NCBI GenBank assembly: GCA_963819385.1
Contig: CAWFVV010000002.1
Location: 558,001 to 622,000, forward strand
Direction: 5' to 3'
Source: JAVDCA01 sp963819385
GTDB lineage: Bacteria > Pseudomonadota > Alphaproteobacteria > Rhizobiales > Xanthobacteraceae
Length of the DNA stretch: 64,000 nt
Under the pieces are notes generated by a model. It saw only the letters and a program-made list of their open reading frames with translations. It made no database searches and was not told the origin of the DNA. Shown here piece by piece: positions 1 to 8,358 of this stretch (position 1 is its first letter; the number at the start of each line of letters is the position of its first letter). Both the position numbers and the translations under genes were made by a program.

Positions 1-562
1 CCAGCCCGCATCGCCGCCCCACATCTGCGCCAGCATCGTCAGCGTCGAATAGGCCGAGCCGGAATTCGCCGGGTCCGTGAAGGCGACCTTGTCCTTCCAT
101 TTCGCATCGAGCAGGTCGGCCCAGCCCGCCGGCCCCGCGTCGGCGGGCAGCGCCTTGGTGTTCTGCAGGATCACCAGCAGGTGCAGGTTGGTGCCGATCC
201 ACGCGTCATCGGGATCGCGGTACGCGGCGGGCGTCGCCGCCTTGTTCTGCGACGCATAGGGCGCAAGCAGCGCCTTGTTGGCGGCGAGCAGCGCACGGCT
301 CACGCCGATCACGGCGTCGCCCAGCGGATGCTCACGCTCCGACGAAATGCGGCGAAACAACACGCCCGACCCTGCCTCCACGGGCTCGACCTGGATGCCC
401 GTCTCCTTGGTGAAGGCCTCGAACATGAAGTGATTGAGGTTCGAACTCGTTCGCCGTGTAGACGACGAGCTTGTTTTGCGCCGCCGCGGGCGTCGCGCCC
501 GCGAGCGCGAGGGCGGCGAGCGACAGGAGGAGCGTGCGGCGAGCGGGCAGACGAACAGGCAT
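1..562 (-). pseudogene. ABC transporter periplasmic solute-binding protein, partial and frameshifted
   Basis: The gene starts at an ATG at 562 with GAGG about 4 bases upstream and runs off the left edge. It opens with a signal peptide (basic MPVRLPARR, a Leu/Ala-rich core, cleavage near AAAQ) followed by KLVVYTANE, typical of family 1 (iron/phosphonate-like) periplasmic binding proteins. The frame breaks near 439: removing one C restores LNHFMFEAFTKETGIQVEP, and that frame stays open to position 1. Such proteins deliver a ligand to an ABC permease, which would lie beyond the left edge. The neighbouring class V aminotransferase would fit 2-aminoethylphosphonate use, but the ligand is a guess. 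Either a pseudogene or an indel error. Confidence 0.75.
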
Positions 563-645
563 GGGACCTCCGCGAGGACCGGGGAAAGCGGCGGCAAAAC
601 CGTATACGAACGACGACGGAAAACAATAAGCCTGCGGCAACGCGC

Positions 646-730
646 GTAGGATGGGTTGAGCGCAGCGAAACCCATCACCTATGCGTCGACCGTCACAGCG
701 ATGGGTTTCGCTGCGCTCAACCCATCCTAC
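646..730. repeat. RPT-C palindromic repeat (copy 1, complete)
   Basis: An 85-bp element whose ends are inverted copies: GTAGGATGGGTTGAGCGCAG at the left and its complement at the right, with inner arms around AAACCCATC/GATGGGTTT. It fills the gap between the aminotransferase stop and the solute-binding protein start. Other copies lie at 33042-34861 (split by an IS) and 56289-56320 (half). Confidence 0.85.
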
Positions 731-1884
731 GACTCCCCCAGCACCCGCGCCGCCGCAGCAACTCCCGCCCCCGCCTCCGGCGCGCGGCCGAGGTCGCGCA
801 GCGTGCATTCGAGATAATACAAATCCGCCAGAACATCCGCCGGCCCGATCGCGCCCATGGTGCCGATGCGGATGACGCGATTGTCGAGCTTGGTGCGCTG
901 GCTCACGATCACGGTGCGATATTTGTTGTACATGTGCCGCACGATGGTGCCGCCGTCGAGGCCGTCGGGAACGCGGCCGACCGTCACGGTCGCCGAGAAA
1001 TTCCTCGCCGGAAAACTCGGAAAACCAAGCGCCGCGAAGCCCGCGCGCAACGCCGCGGCGAGCCGCGCATGCCGCGCCAGCACCGCGGCCAGCCCCTCCT
1101 CCTCGATCATGCGCAGCGCCTCGCTTAAGCCCACGATCAGCGTCACCGGCGGCGTGAACGGCGTCTCGTTCTTCTCCAGCGCGCTCTTCGCGCGGCGGAA
1201 ATCGAGCAGGAAGCGCGGCACGCCGTGCGCGGCCGCGATCACGCGCATGGCTTTGCCGTTCACCGCCGCGACCGCGAGCCCGGGCGGGCACATCAGCGAC
1301 TTCTGCGAGGCCGTGACCAGGACGTCGACGCCCCACGCGTCCATGCGCATCTCGACGCCGCCGACGCCGGAGACCGAGTCGACCACCAGGAGCGTGTCGC
1401 TGCCGCGCAGCGCCGCGCCGATCGCCGCAAGATCCGCCACCACCCCGGTCGCGCTCTCGTTGTGCACCACCACGACCGCACGAAAGGCCTTCGCGTTGAT
1501 CCGCCCCGCGATCTCGTTCGCGTCCGGCGCCTCGCCCCACGGCACGATCATACGCTCGACCGTGACCGGCAGCGTCGCGGCGATCGACGCGAACCGCTCG
1601 CCGAACTGGCCGTTCTCGACCACCAGCACCGCATCGCCGGCCGAGAGCACGTTGACCAGCGCCGCCTCCATGCCGCCGGTGCCCGACGCCCCGAGCAGGA
1701 AGACGTCGCCCGTGGTGCCGATGATCCCGCGCAGCCCCTGCGTCACCTCGGCGAGGATCGCGCGGAATTCCGGCCCGCGATGCGAGATCATCGGCAGCGC
1801 GCAGGCCGCCCGCACGCGATCCGGCACCGCCGCGGGGCCGGGCATGCGCAGACGATAGTCGGCGGGAATGGACGTGTTGGTCAT
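727..1884 (-). CDS. Class V (PLP-dependent) aminotransferase, alanine/serine-glyoxylate type
   Basis: 385 aa starting at MTNTSIPADY. A fold-type I PLP aminotransferase of the group containing alanine-glyoxylate, serine-glyoxylate and 2-aminoethylphosphonate-pyruvate transaminases. Visible are the N-terminal MPGPAAVPDRV segment, the cofactor-binding Asp169 in LLVVDSVSG, and the PLP lysine in TASQKSLMCPPG (Lys195). The length fits the family. A longer open frame upstream only translates repeat RPT-A, so the ATG at 1884 is preferred. It belongs to a minus-strand cluster with a PrpD-like protein, an FAD dehydrogenase and solute receptors, so a catabolic role is likely. The substrate cannot be told from sequence alone. 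Confidence 0.85.
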   Translation of the reverse strand: MTNTSIPADYRLRMPGPAAVPDRVRAACALPMISHRGPEFRAILAEVTQGLRGIIGTTGDVFLLGASGTGGMEAALVNVLSAGDAVLVVENGQFGERFASIAATLPVTVERMIVPWGEAPDANEIAGRINAKAFRAVVVVHNESATGVVADLAAIGAALRGSDTLLVVDSVSGVGGVEMRMDAWGVDVLVTASQKSLMCPPGLAVAAVNGKAMRVIAAAHGVPRFLLDFRRAKSALEKNETPFTPPVTLIVGLSEALRMIEEEGLAAVLARHARLAAALRAGFAALGFPSFPARNFSATVTVGRVPDGLDGGTIVRHMYNKYRTVIVSQRTKLDNRVIRIGTMGAIGPADVLADLYYLECTLRDLGRAPEAGAGVAAAARVLGES

Positions 1885-1943
1885 GTGGTGGCTTTCCGCG
1901 GGTTTCGTCGCACGAAGCGATGTGAGGTAAGCACTGCGGTTGC

Positions 1944-2047
1944 TCCCTCTCCCCCGCTTGCGGGGGAGAGCCGGAGAGGGGGAAGCCGCTTGCTCATGCA
2001 TATGCGGCTTCCCCCTCCCCGCCCTCCCCCGCAAGCGGGGGAGGGAG
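1944..2047. repeat. RPT-A palindromic repeat (copy 1)
   Basis: Two GC-rich hairpins (CCCCCGCTTGCGGGGG near 1950 and CCCCCGCAAGCGGGGG near 2028) flank a central inverted repeat GGGGGAAGCCGC/GCGGCTTCCCCC. A GCACTGCG motif precedes the unit. It fills the gap between the aminotransferase start and the upstream PrpD gene. Confidence 0.85.
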
Positions 2048-2073
2048 ACAACGGCCGTGCCCCGGTGTGCGCG

Positions 2074-3459
2074 CTACGCGCGCTTGCGCTGCTCGGCCGG
2101 CGGCGCGGCGAGCAGCGCGCTCAGCATCCGCATATCCGCAACCGTGTCGAGCCGCTCGATCATATCCGCGAGCGCCGGCGCGCGCGAACCCGGCAGCACG
2201 CGCCCAATGCAGTTCTCAAACTTCTCGCGCAACCTCTCCGCCGGCAGCGGGTTGGCGCTGGTGCGCCCCAGGGGCTGGTCGATCTTGCCGGACACCACCT
2301 TGCCGTCGATCGCCGTCACCTTCACCTCGGCGCCGAAGTGCTTGTCGGCGGCAAACTGCGCCTCCGTGTAGGCGGCGGCATGAACACGCGGCAGGACCGC
2401 GCGCACCGCCGGATCGCGGTACGCCTCGCCCTCGAAGTGCTCGATGCGGATCGTGCGATCCGTCAGCGCGCGCGCCACGCAATACTGCACGCTGAATTTC
2501 GCCGCGAGCCCGCTGTCGGGATCGGGCCGGTTGGTGTGCTCGAGCCGCCGCGCATGCGTCCAGCAATCGATACGCGCGACACGCTCGGGCTTGAGGTCGT
2601 GCGTGCGCACGAGATCGAGCATGACGTCGATCGCCGGATGGGTGCTGCCACAGCACGGATACTGCTTGATCGCGATGCCCGGCGCCACGATGTCGAACGG
2701 CGCGCCCCAGTGCTCGAGCATGCGCGCGGCGTCGTAGGTCCCGGGCCCGTTGAACACCTCGAGGAAGCCCTGGTTGTGCTCGAACGCGCCCGCGTTGGCG
2801 GTGAAGTCCTTGGCCGCGAGCAGCGCCGCGAACAGGCCGTTGCGCGCGCAATGGCCGACATGCAGCGGCTTCGTCATGGTGCCGAAGTTCGCCTTGAGGC
2901 CGGCCGCGAGCGAGGACGCGAGCGCAAGCGCCGTCGCGGTGCGCGCAGCGTCCAGGCGCAGCAGGTGACACGCCGCGGCCGCGGCGCCGTGCACGCCGAG
3001 CGTCGCGGTCGCGTGCCAGCCCTTGGTGTAGTGGTGGAAGTTGACCCCGAGCGCGAGCTTGCACTCGGTCTCGAAGCCCGCCACGTAGGCCGCGATGAAG
3101 GCGCGGCCGTCGATCGGGCGCTCGTCCGCCAGCGCGAACAGCGCCGGCAGGATCGGCGCCGACGGATGGCCGCCGAGCGTATTGTTGCAATCGTCGAAGT
3201 CGAGCGCATGCGCGGCGGTGCCGTTGATCAGCGCGGCGTCGAGCGCGCTTGCGCGCTCCGCGGTGCCGAAGATGAGGCTCGTGCCGGCGCCCGGCGCCGC
3301 GAGCTCGCCGACGATCCTGGCGCACGGCTCGGTGCTGCCCGCGACCGTGACGCCGACGGTGTCGAGGATGCCGACCTTCGCCCAATGCACCGCGTCCGCC
3401 GGCAGATCCTCGAACCGCAGCGCCGCGGAGCGCCGAGCGAGTTCATGCGCGAGCTGCAT
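2074..3459 (-). CDS. MmgE/PrpD family protein
   Basis: 461 aa from MQLAHELARR. The MmgE/PrpD family includes 2-methylcitrate dehydratase and cis-aconitate decarboxylase, which act on small tricarboxylic acids. Family signatures visible are the early DTVGVTVAGS stretch, AHALDFDD near residue 90, the GWHATATLGVHGAAAAA helix, and the C-terminal segment with KVTAIDGKVVSGKIDQPLG. The ATG at 3459 is chosen because GGAG lies 7 bases upstream; the open frame upstream just reads through repeat RPT-A. Together with the FAD dehydrogenase and Bug receptor it suggests uptake and breakdown of a carboxylic acid. Cytoplasmic; substrate unknown. Confidence 0.88.
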   Translation of the reverse strand: MQLAHELARRSAALRFEDLPADAVHWAKVGILDTVGVTVAGSTEPCARIVGELAAPGAGTSLIFGTAERASALDAALINGTAAHALDFDDCNNTLGGHPSAPILPALFALADERPIDGRAFIAAYVAGFETECKLALGVNFHHYTKGWHATATLGVHGAAAAACHLLRLDAARTATALALASSLAAGLKANFGTMTKPLHVGHCARNGLFAALLAAKDFTANAGAFEHNQGFLEVFNGPGTYDAARMLEHWGAPFDIVAPGIAIKQYPCCGSTHPAIDVMLDLVRTHDLKPERVARIDCWTHARRLEHTNRPDPDSGLAAKFSVQYCVARALTDRTIRIEHFEGEAYRDPAVRAVLPRVHAAAYTEAQFAADKHFGAEVKVTAIDGKVVSGKIDQPLGRTSANPLPAERLREKFENCIGRVLPGSRAPALADMIERLDTVADMRMLSALLAAPPAEQRKRA

Positions 3460-3492
3460 TTCAATTCTCCGTTCCATTCGCACTGCGCCTGC

Positions 3493-3594
3493 ACCCCCTC
3501 CCCCGCTTGCGGGGGAGGGTGGGGAGGGGGAAGCCGCATAGGCATGAGCAAGCGGCTTCCCCCTCTCCACCTCTCCCCCGCAAGCGGGGGAGAG
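3493..3594. repeat. RPT-A palindromic repeat (copy 2)
   Basis: Same architecture as the copy at 1944: paired CCCCCGC/GCGGGGG hairpins around GGGGGAAGCCGC/GCGGCTTCCCCC. It lies in the gap between the FAD dehydrogenase and the PrpD gene of the same strand. Confidence 0.85.
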
Positions 3595-3634
3595 AGCCCG
3601 GCCGCCGTGCTCACCTCACATGCAATCGTTCTCT

Positions 3635-5122
3635 CTACGCGTTTCCCGTAGCGGCGACCGCCGCACTCCCACCCGCGAGCTTGCCAAACACCGCGCCCGA
3701 CACCAGCCCCGTCCCGCTCGGATAGTTGAAGTAGAACAGCCCCCCGACCATTTCGCCAGCCGCATAGAGCCCGGGGATCGGCGCGCCGATGACGTCGACC
3801 ACCTGCCCGTTCGCCGGGTCGATGCGCACGCCGCCGAACGTGAAGGTCACGCCGCAGGTCGTCGCAAAGGCCTCGAACGGCGGCGTGTCGAGCCGCTGCG
3901 CCCAGTTGCTCTTGGGCGGCTCCAGGCCGCGCGTGCCACGGCCATCCTTGACGGTGTGGTCGAACGGCACCTCGTCCATCACCGCCTCGTTGAAGGCGCG
4001 CACGGTCGCGAGAAACACCTTCGCGTCGACGCCCTCGAGCTTGGCGCTAAGCTCCTCGAGCGTATCGGCCGTGACCTTCGTCATCTTCTTCATCCGGTAC
4101 TCGGGCCGCAGCAGCGGCTTTGCCTTGGCGTCGAACACCTGCCAGGCGAATTGCCCGGGCTGCTTGAGCACTTCGCCGCCGTATTTCGCGTAGGTGAACG
4201 AGTGGAAATCGAGCCCCTCGTCGACGAAGCGCTTGCCCTCCGCGTTCACGAGCAGGCCGAAGATGTAGCTATGCTTCTGGAACTGGTCGCCGATGGTCTT
4301 GTCGCCGAACTCGGGCGCATAGCGGTCCCAGCCGGTGGCGTGGCAGCCCGACCAGTTGCCGCACGGCTGCGCGCCGATGGCGAGCGCCATGCGCAGCCCG
4401 TCGCCGACATTGAAGCGCGTGCCGCGCACTTTGGCGAGCTCCCAGCCGGGGCCGAGATAGCGCGCGCGCCATTCCGGATTGGCCTCGAAGCCGCCGCACG
4501 CCAGCACCACGGCGCGCGCCGTGAACTCGACCATGCGGCCGTTCTTCTTCGCGCGCACGCCGCTCACCCGCTCGCCGTCGTAGATCAGCTCGACCGCGCG
4601 CGTGTCGTAAGAGACCTCGATGCCGGCCTTCTCGGCCGCGCGGTCGAGGAACGCCACAAGCCCGGCGCCGCCGCCCGACACCTCGATCGGCAACCGGCCG
4701 AAGAAGCGCCGCTTGCCATCGACCATGGCGGACTGCCGGCCGAAGTTCGGCACGAAGCGCACGCCCTGCTGGCGCAGCCACGCCATCGTGTCCTGGCTGC
4801 GCGTCACCAGGAGCTCGCTCAGCGCCGGATCGGTGCGAAAGCTGGTGAGCCGGAAGAGATCGTCGAAGTATTCGTCGGTCGTGTTGGTGCCGAAGTCGCT
4901 GCTCGCGATCTCGTCGTCGGTGAGATCCGTGACCCGCTTGAGCTCGTCCACGGTCTCGAACGCAAACCGCATCACGCCGCCCGCGAACGCGCTGTTCCCC
5001 CCCGCCTCCTCGCGCGATGCCGCCTCCAGCATGGTCACTTGCGCGCCCGCCTCCCGCGCCGCCAGCGCCGCGCACAGCGCCGCATTGCCTTTCCCCACGA
5101 CGAGCACGTCAGAAGATTGCAT
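3635..5122 (-). CDS. FAD-dependent dehydrogenase, fumarate reductase/tricarballylate dehydrogenase-like
   Basis: 495 aa. The N-terminus carries an FAD-binding dinucleotide fold (VLVVGKGNAALCAALAA, then an acidic residue in MLEAAS). The C-terminus carries the second flavin motif GLYAAGEMVGG and YNYPSGTGLVSGAVFG. The middle has the reductase-type cap domain with GGNSAFAGGVMRF and a KRFVDE motif. This is the FAD_binding_2 family (soluble fumarate reductases, 3-ketosteroid dehydrogenases, TcuA). The length and the neighbouring Bug receptor and PrpD protein resemble tricarballylate-type utilisation, so a TcuA-like role is a reasonable inference. No signal peptide is seen, so it should be cytoplasmic. 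Confidence 0.85.
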   Translation of the reverse strand: MQSSDVLVVGKGNAALCAALAAREAGAQVTMLEAASREEAGGNSAFAGGVMRFAFETVDELKRVTDLTDDEIASSDFGTNTTDEYFDDLFRLTSFRTDPALSELLVTRSQDTMAWLRQQGVRFVPNFGRQSAMVDGKRRFFGRLPIEVSGGGAGLVAFLDRAAEKAGIEVSYDTRAVELIYDGERVSGVRAKKNGRMVEFTARAVVLACGGFEANPEWRARYLGPGWELAKVRGTRFNVGDGLRMALAIGAQPCGNWSGCHATGWDRYAPEFGDKTIGDQFQKHSYIFGLLVNAEGKRFVDEGLDFHSFTYAKYGGEVLKQPGQFAWQVFDAKAKPLLRPEYRMKKMTKVTADTLEELSAKLEGVDAKVFLATVRAFNEAVMDEVPFDHTVKDGRGTRGLEPPKSNWAQRLDTPPFEAFATTCGVTFTFGGVRIDPANGQVVDVIGAPIPGLYAAGEMVGGLFYFNYPSGTGLVSGAVFGKLAGGSAAVAATGNA

Positions 5123-5152
5123 GGATTATTTCACTCATTTGCACTGCGGTTG

Positions 5153-5276
5153 CTCTCCCTCTCCCCGCGCGCGGGGAGAGGGTCGGGGTGAGGGGGCGCC
5201 TCGACGAAACTTGCGTCAACAACTCGCGGAAACGCCCCCTCATCCCGACCTTCTCCCCGCACGCGGGGAGAAGGAG
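5153..5276. repeat. RPT-B palindromic repeat (copy 1)
   Basis: Two hairpins (CTCCCCGCGCGCGGGGAG and CTCCCCGCACGCGGGGAG) with GGGTGAGGGGGCG / CGCCCCCTCAT arms between them. It fills the gap between the Bug receptor gene and the FAD dehydrogenase gene it precedes. Confidence 0.85.
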
Positions 5277-5302
5277 TGCGGGCTCCGTGCCCGCCTTACA
5301 TC

Positions 5303-6286
5303 TCACTCCGCCTTGATCCCCGCCGTCCGGATCACCCTCTCCCACCGCTCGGTCTCATCCGCGATCAGCTTGCCGAACTCCGCCGGTGTCCCCGGCATCG
5401 CGACCACCCCGAGCTCGTCGAGCTTCGCCTTGATCTTCGCATCGCCGAGCGCCGCATTGACCGCGCGGTTGAGCGTCTCGACCACCTCGGCCGGCGTCCC
5501 CTTCGGCGCGACCAGGCCCTGCCAGAAGCTCGTGTCGTAGCCCGGCACGAATTCCGCCGCCGGCGGCAGATCCGGCAGCGCCGGCTGGCGCGTCGTCGTC
5601 GTCACCGCGAGCGCGCGCAGCTTGCCGGCCTTGACGAAGCCGATCGACGACGAGATCGACGCGAACATCACCTGCGCGCGTCCGGCCATCAGGTCGACGA
5701 GCGCCGGGCCGGCGCCGCGATAGCTCACGTTGACGAACTTGATGCCGGTCAGGATCTGGAACAGCTCGCCGAACAGATGATTGCCCGAGCCGATACCGGC
5801 CGACGCCATCGTGAGCTTGCCCGGATTCTGTTTCCCGTACGCGATCAGCTCCGGCACCGTGTGCACCGGCAGCGAGGGATGCACCTCGATGACGAAGGAT
5901 TCGCGCGTCGCGCCCGCGACCGGCGTGACGTCGCGCACGAAGTCGAACTTGAGGTCCGGGTAGAGCGCCCCGTTGGCCGCATTGGGCAGGCATCCTTCGA
6001 GCAGCGTGTAGCCGTCGGGAACCGCCTTGATTGCCGCCTCGGTCGCGATGTTGGTGCCGGCGCCCGTGCGATTTTCGACGATGAACGACTGGCCGAGCCG
6101 CTCCGTGAGCCACCCGCCGAGCAGCCGCGCCATGATGTCGGTGCCGCCGCCCGCCGCGAAGCCGACCAGGATGCGGACGGGGCGTGCCGGGTAGGCGCGC
6201 GCTTGCGCCGACGCGAGGCGCGGCGCCGTGGGGAGAGTCGCCGCGGCCGCAGCGAGGCGAAGAAAATCGCGGCGTGGAAGATTCAT
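5303..6286 (-). CDS. Tripartite tricarboxylate transporter substrate-binding protein (Bug/TctC family)
   Basis: 327 aa. The N-terminus MNLPRRDFLRLAAAAATLP has a twin-arginine-like signal peptide with a cleavage region near ASAQA. The mature part opens with YPARPVRILVGFAAGGGTDIMAR, the family's ligand-loop signature, and continues through NRTGAGTNIA, VSYRGAGPALVDLMAG and WQGLVAPKGTP. Bug proteins are periplasmic receptors for carboxylates and other small acids. No membrane TctA/TctB genes are in this window, as is common for orphan Bug genes. It is the first gene of the minus-strand catabolic cluster and probably binds that pathway's substrate. Confidence 0.92.
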   Translation of the reverse strand: MNLPRRDFLRLAAAAATLPTAPRLASAQARAYPARPVRILVGFAAGGGTDIMARLLGGWLTERLGQSFIVENRTGAGTNIATEAAIKAVPDGYTLLEGCLPNAANGALYPDLKFDFVRDVTPVAGATRESFVIEVHPSLPVHTVPELIAYGKQNPGKLTMASAGIGSGNHLFGELFQILTGIKFVNVSYRGAGPALVDLMAGRAQVMFASISSSIGFVKAGKLRALAVTTTTRQPALPDLPPAAEFVPGYDTSFWQGLVAPKGTPAEVVETLNRAVNAALGDAKIKAKLDELGVVAMPGTPAEFGKLIADETERWERVIRTAGIKAE

Positions 6287-6406
6287 GACCCGGTACTTCC
6301 GACGTGATGTCGCGACGTAGCGGTCAGGCTAGCATGCGGGGATGCCGGCGCGAAACCGGCCGTGACGGGCACGGCAATCGCATGTCAGGTCAGCACGGCG
6401 ACCGCG

Positions 6407-6487
6407 CTCCTTCTCCCCGCGTGCGGGGAGAAGGTCGGGATGAGGGGGCGTCTCCGCGAACGCGGAGTTCGTAGAGGCGCCCCCTCT
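6407..6487. repeat. RPT-B palindromic repeat (copy 2, right arm degenerate)
   Basis: The left hairpin CTCCCCGCGTGCGGGGAG and GATGAGGGGGCG arm are intact; the right arm ends at GGCGCCCCCTCT and lacks the second hairpin. It sits between two divergently oriented Bug genes. Confidence 0.75.
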
Positions 6488-6629
6488 AGCACGCGGGGTG
6501 GGTGAGCGTGGCGATGCTCGACGACGCGCAGGCGAGGATGGTCTCCCGGCGCAGTCTCGATTATTCTCCGGTTGTTCGGATCGTACCGGTTCGCTTTGCG
6601 CAAATGCCGGCGCCCACGCGGAGAGCAGC

Positions 6630-7607
6630 ATGAATATTGGCCGTCGCCGATTCCTGCATCTGACGGCGAGTGCCGCCGCCATGCCGGCGGCCTCGCGCAT
6701 CGCGATGGCGGACTCCTACCCGTCGCGGCCCGTGCACTTGATCGTGTTCTACGCCGCGGGCGGCGGAAACGACATCGTCGCCCGTCTCATGGGTCAATGG
6801 CTGTCGCAGCGGCTCGGCCAGTCGTTCGTCATCGAGAACAGGCCGGGCGGCAGCGGCAATATCGGAACCGAGTACGTCGTCAGGGCGCCCGCCGATGGCT
6901 ACACGCTGCTGCTGAGCTCCACCGCGAACGTCGTCAACGGGTCGCTCTACGGCAAGCTGAGCTTCGACTTCGTTCGGGATATCGCTCCGGTCGCCGGCAT
7001 CAGCTACGAGCCCAATATATTCGTCGTAAATCCGTCCGTACCGGTCAAGACGATCCCCGAGTTCATCGCCTATGCCAAGGCCAATCCGGGCAAGATCAAC
7101 TTCGGATCGGCCGGCATCGGTTCGTCGCAACAGATGTCCGGCGAGATGTTCAAGATGATGGCCGGCGTCGAGATGACTCACGTCCCGTTTCGCGGCACGG
7201 CGCCCGCGCTGACAAGCTTGCTCGGGGGAGACGTGCAGGTCATGTTCGCCAGCGCGCCCGCGGCACTCCCCTATGTCCGGGCCGGCAAGTTGCGAGCGCT
7301 GGGCGTGACGACGGAACACCGTTCTGACGTGTTGCCGGACCTTCCGAGCGTGAGCGAGTTTCTGCCGGGTTTCGATGCGAGCGTCTATTACGGGATAGCA
7401 GCGCCCAAGAATACGCCGGCGGCTGTCGTCGAACCGCTCAACAAGGAAATCAACGCCGGCCTCGCCGATCCCCAATTCAAGGCGCGGCTCGTCGAGCTCG
7501 GCGGCATGGTGTTGCCGGGCTCGCCGTCCGACTTCGGAACGTTTCTGGCGCGCGAAACCGAAAAGTGGGCCAAAGTGGTGAAGTTCGCGCATATCAAGGC
7601 CGAGTGA
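6630..7607 (+). CDS. Tripartite tricarboxylate transporter substrate-binding protein (Bug/TctC family)
   Basis: 325 aa from the ATG at 6630, preceded by GGAGAG. MNIGRRRFLHLTASAAAMP is another twin-arginine-like leader with cleavage near AMADS. The mature part has YPSRPVHLIVFYAAGGGNDIVAR, NRPGGSGNIGTEYV, VPFRGTAPALTSLLGGD and YYGIAAPKNTP, all family hallmarks. It is divergent from the Bug gene at 5303-6286 and clearly distinct from it, so it is not a recent duplicate. It has a somewhat lower GC feel than its neighbours. The ligand is unknown. Confidence 0.92.
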   Translation: MNIGRRRFLHLTASAAAMPAASRIAMADSYPSRPVHLIVFYAAGGGNDIVARLMGQWLSQRLGQSFVIENRPGGSGNIGTEYVVRAPADGYTLLLSSTANVVNGSLYGKLSFDFVRDIAPVAGISYEPNIFVVNPSVPVKTIPEFIAYAKANPGKINFGSAGIGSSQQMSGEMFKMMAGVEMTHVPFRGTAPALTSLLGGDVQVMFASAPAALPYVRAGKLRALGVTTEHRSDVLPDLPSVSEFLPGFDASVYYGIAAPKNTPAAVVEPLNKEINAGLADPQFKARLVELGGMVLPGSPSDFGTFLARETEKWAKVVKFAHIKAE

Positions 7608-7625
7608 ACCGCCCCCTATATCCGA

Positions 7626-7661
7626 ACCGGCGGCCCCGGCGCCTTGAGATACTGCGACGTG
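7626..7661 (-). repeat. Short displaced copy of the GMC oxidoreductase 3' end
   Basis: 36 bp matching 7931 onward with a single mismatch, including the block CGGCGCCTTGAGATACTGCG and the variant ending GCGACGTG. That variant is shared with the 7921-8172 copy, not with the intact gene (GCCCCGTG). It is therefore a second-generation fragment of the truncated copy. Confidence 0.7.
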
Positions 7662-7689
7662 CATCGCGTCACGTCGAGGAGATCCCCAC

Positions 7690-7899
7690 ATGCCCCTGAT
7701 CAAGCTGACCCATATGGTGGGGACTGCCAGGAGGGAGCTTTACATCAATTCGGATCAGATCGTGCGCATCGCCGACCCGATTGGGCCGTCGGCCAGCTAC
7801 CAGGCCAGCCTGCTCCTGACCAGCGGCTCCCAGGATGTGCTCGAGACCGTCGCCCAGGTGGTGGCGCTGATCCAGGGCGCGACGACAGCCGACGCGTAA
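7690..7899 (+). CDS. Small FlbD-like protein
   Basis: 69 aa, ATG preceded by GAGGAGATCCCCAC, a good ribosome binding site. The protein opens MPLIKLTHMVGTARRELYIN, then SDQIVRIADPIG, a loop, and LLTSGSQDVLETVAQVVALIQG. The pattern of a short beta strand, NxDxI, and a terminal VxExVxxVxxLI helix resembles the FlbD/flagellar small-protein fold, which is also common in stand-alone small proteins. Function not known. It lies between two displaced GMC fragments and has no flagellar neighbours, so a flagellar role is not implied. Confidence 0.6.
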   Translation: MPLIKLTHMVGTARRELYINSDQIVRIADPIGPSASYQASLLLTSGSQDVLETVAQVVALIQGATTADA

Positions 7900-7920
7900 G
7901 CCCGCCGCGTGCGCCGCTCC

Positions 7921-8172
7921 CTACGCCCGCACCAGCGGCCCCGGCGCCTTGAGATACTGCGACGTGATCGCCGCCGCCGACCAGTAGGTCAGCGCGCCGA
8001 TCGTGCAGGTCGGGTTGTGCCCCGCGTTCTGCGGAAACGCCGCGCCGCCCATGACGAACAGGTTGCTCGCCTCCCAGGATTGCAGATAGCGGTTGATCGC
8101 GCTCGTCTTCGGATCGCTGCCCATGATGGCGCCGCCGGTGTGGTGCGACGACAGGCCGTTGAAGACGCCGTA
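7921..8172 (-). pseudogene. Truncated duplicate of the GMC oxidoreductase C-terminus
   Basis: The last ~83 codons of the GMC gene at 9483-11252 are repeated here at about 98% nucleotide identity (I count four substitutions before the stop). It encodes YGVFNGLSSHHTGGAIMG through the end, KAPGPLVRA. Homology begins at the stop codon and ends abruptly at 8172, 12 bp before a half copy of repeat RPT-D. The open frame to 8211 continues into non-homologous sequence. The piece holds the catalytic His region of GMC enzymes but no FAD domain, so it cannot act alone. Confidence 0.88.
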
Positions 8173-8183
8173 GACGCGCATGA

Positions 8184-8215
8184 TGTTGGGTCTCGCAAGA
8201 GCTCGACCCAACCTA
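8184..8215. repeat. RPT-D palindromic repeat (half copy)
   Basis: GTTGGGTCTCGCAAGAGCTC followed by GACCCAACCTAC, the right half of the RPT-D unit seen complete at 9217-9294 and 32178-32254. It marks the break point of the truncated GMC copy. Confidence 0.75.
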
Positions 8216-8358
8216 CGGGCCTGCTCGGAACGGCAAAGACGCGGATGTGCTCGTCCTCAGATCACTTCGGCAATTCTTCCCTGGAACGGACGACTCGGAG
8301 CAAGCTTTAGGCACTCCTATCGCAAGTCTATGGCACGCGCATCGCTGTCGCTTGCAAG

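Noticed and set aside
1944..2047. Possible CRISPR array from the repeated GC hairpins
   Set aside because: The units are palindromic, dispersed through the window and not separated by unique 30-40-bp spacers. No cas genes are present.
1225..3651. An 808-aa open frame on the plus strand
   Set aside because: Arg/His/Ala-rich translation of the antisense of the aminotransferase and PrpD genes and of two repeats. No domain, and real genes on the other strand explain the region.
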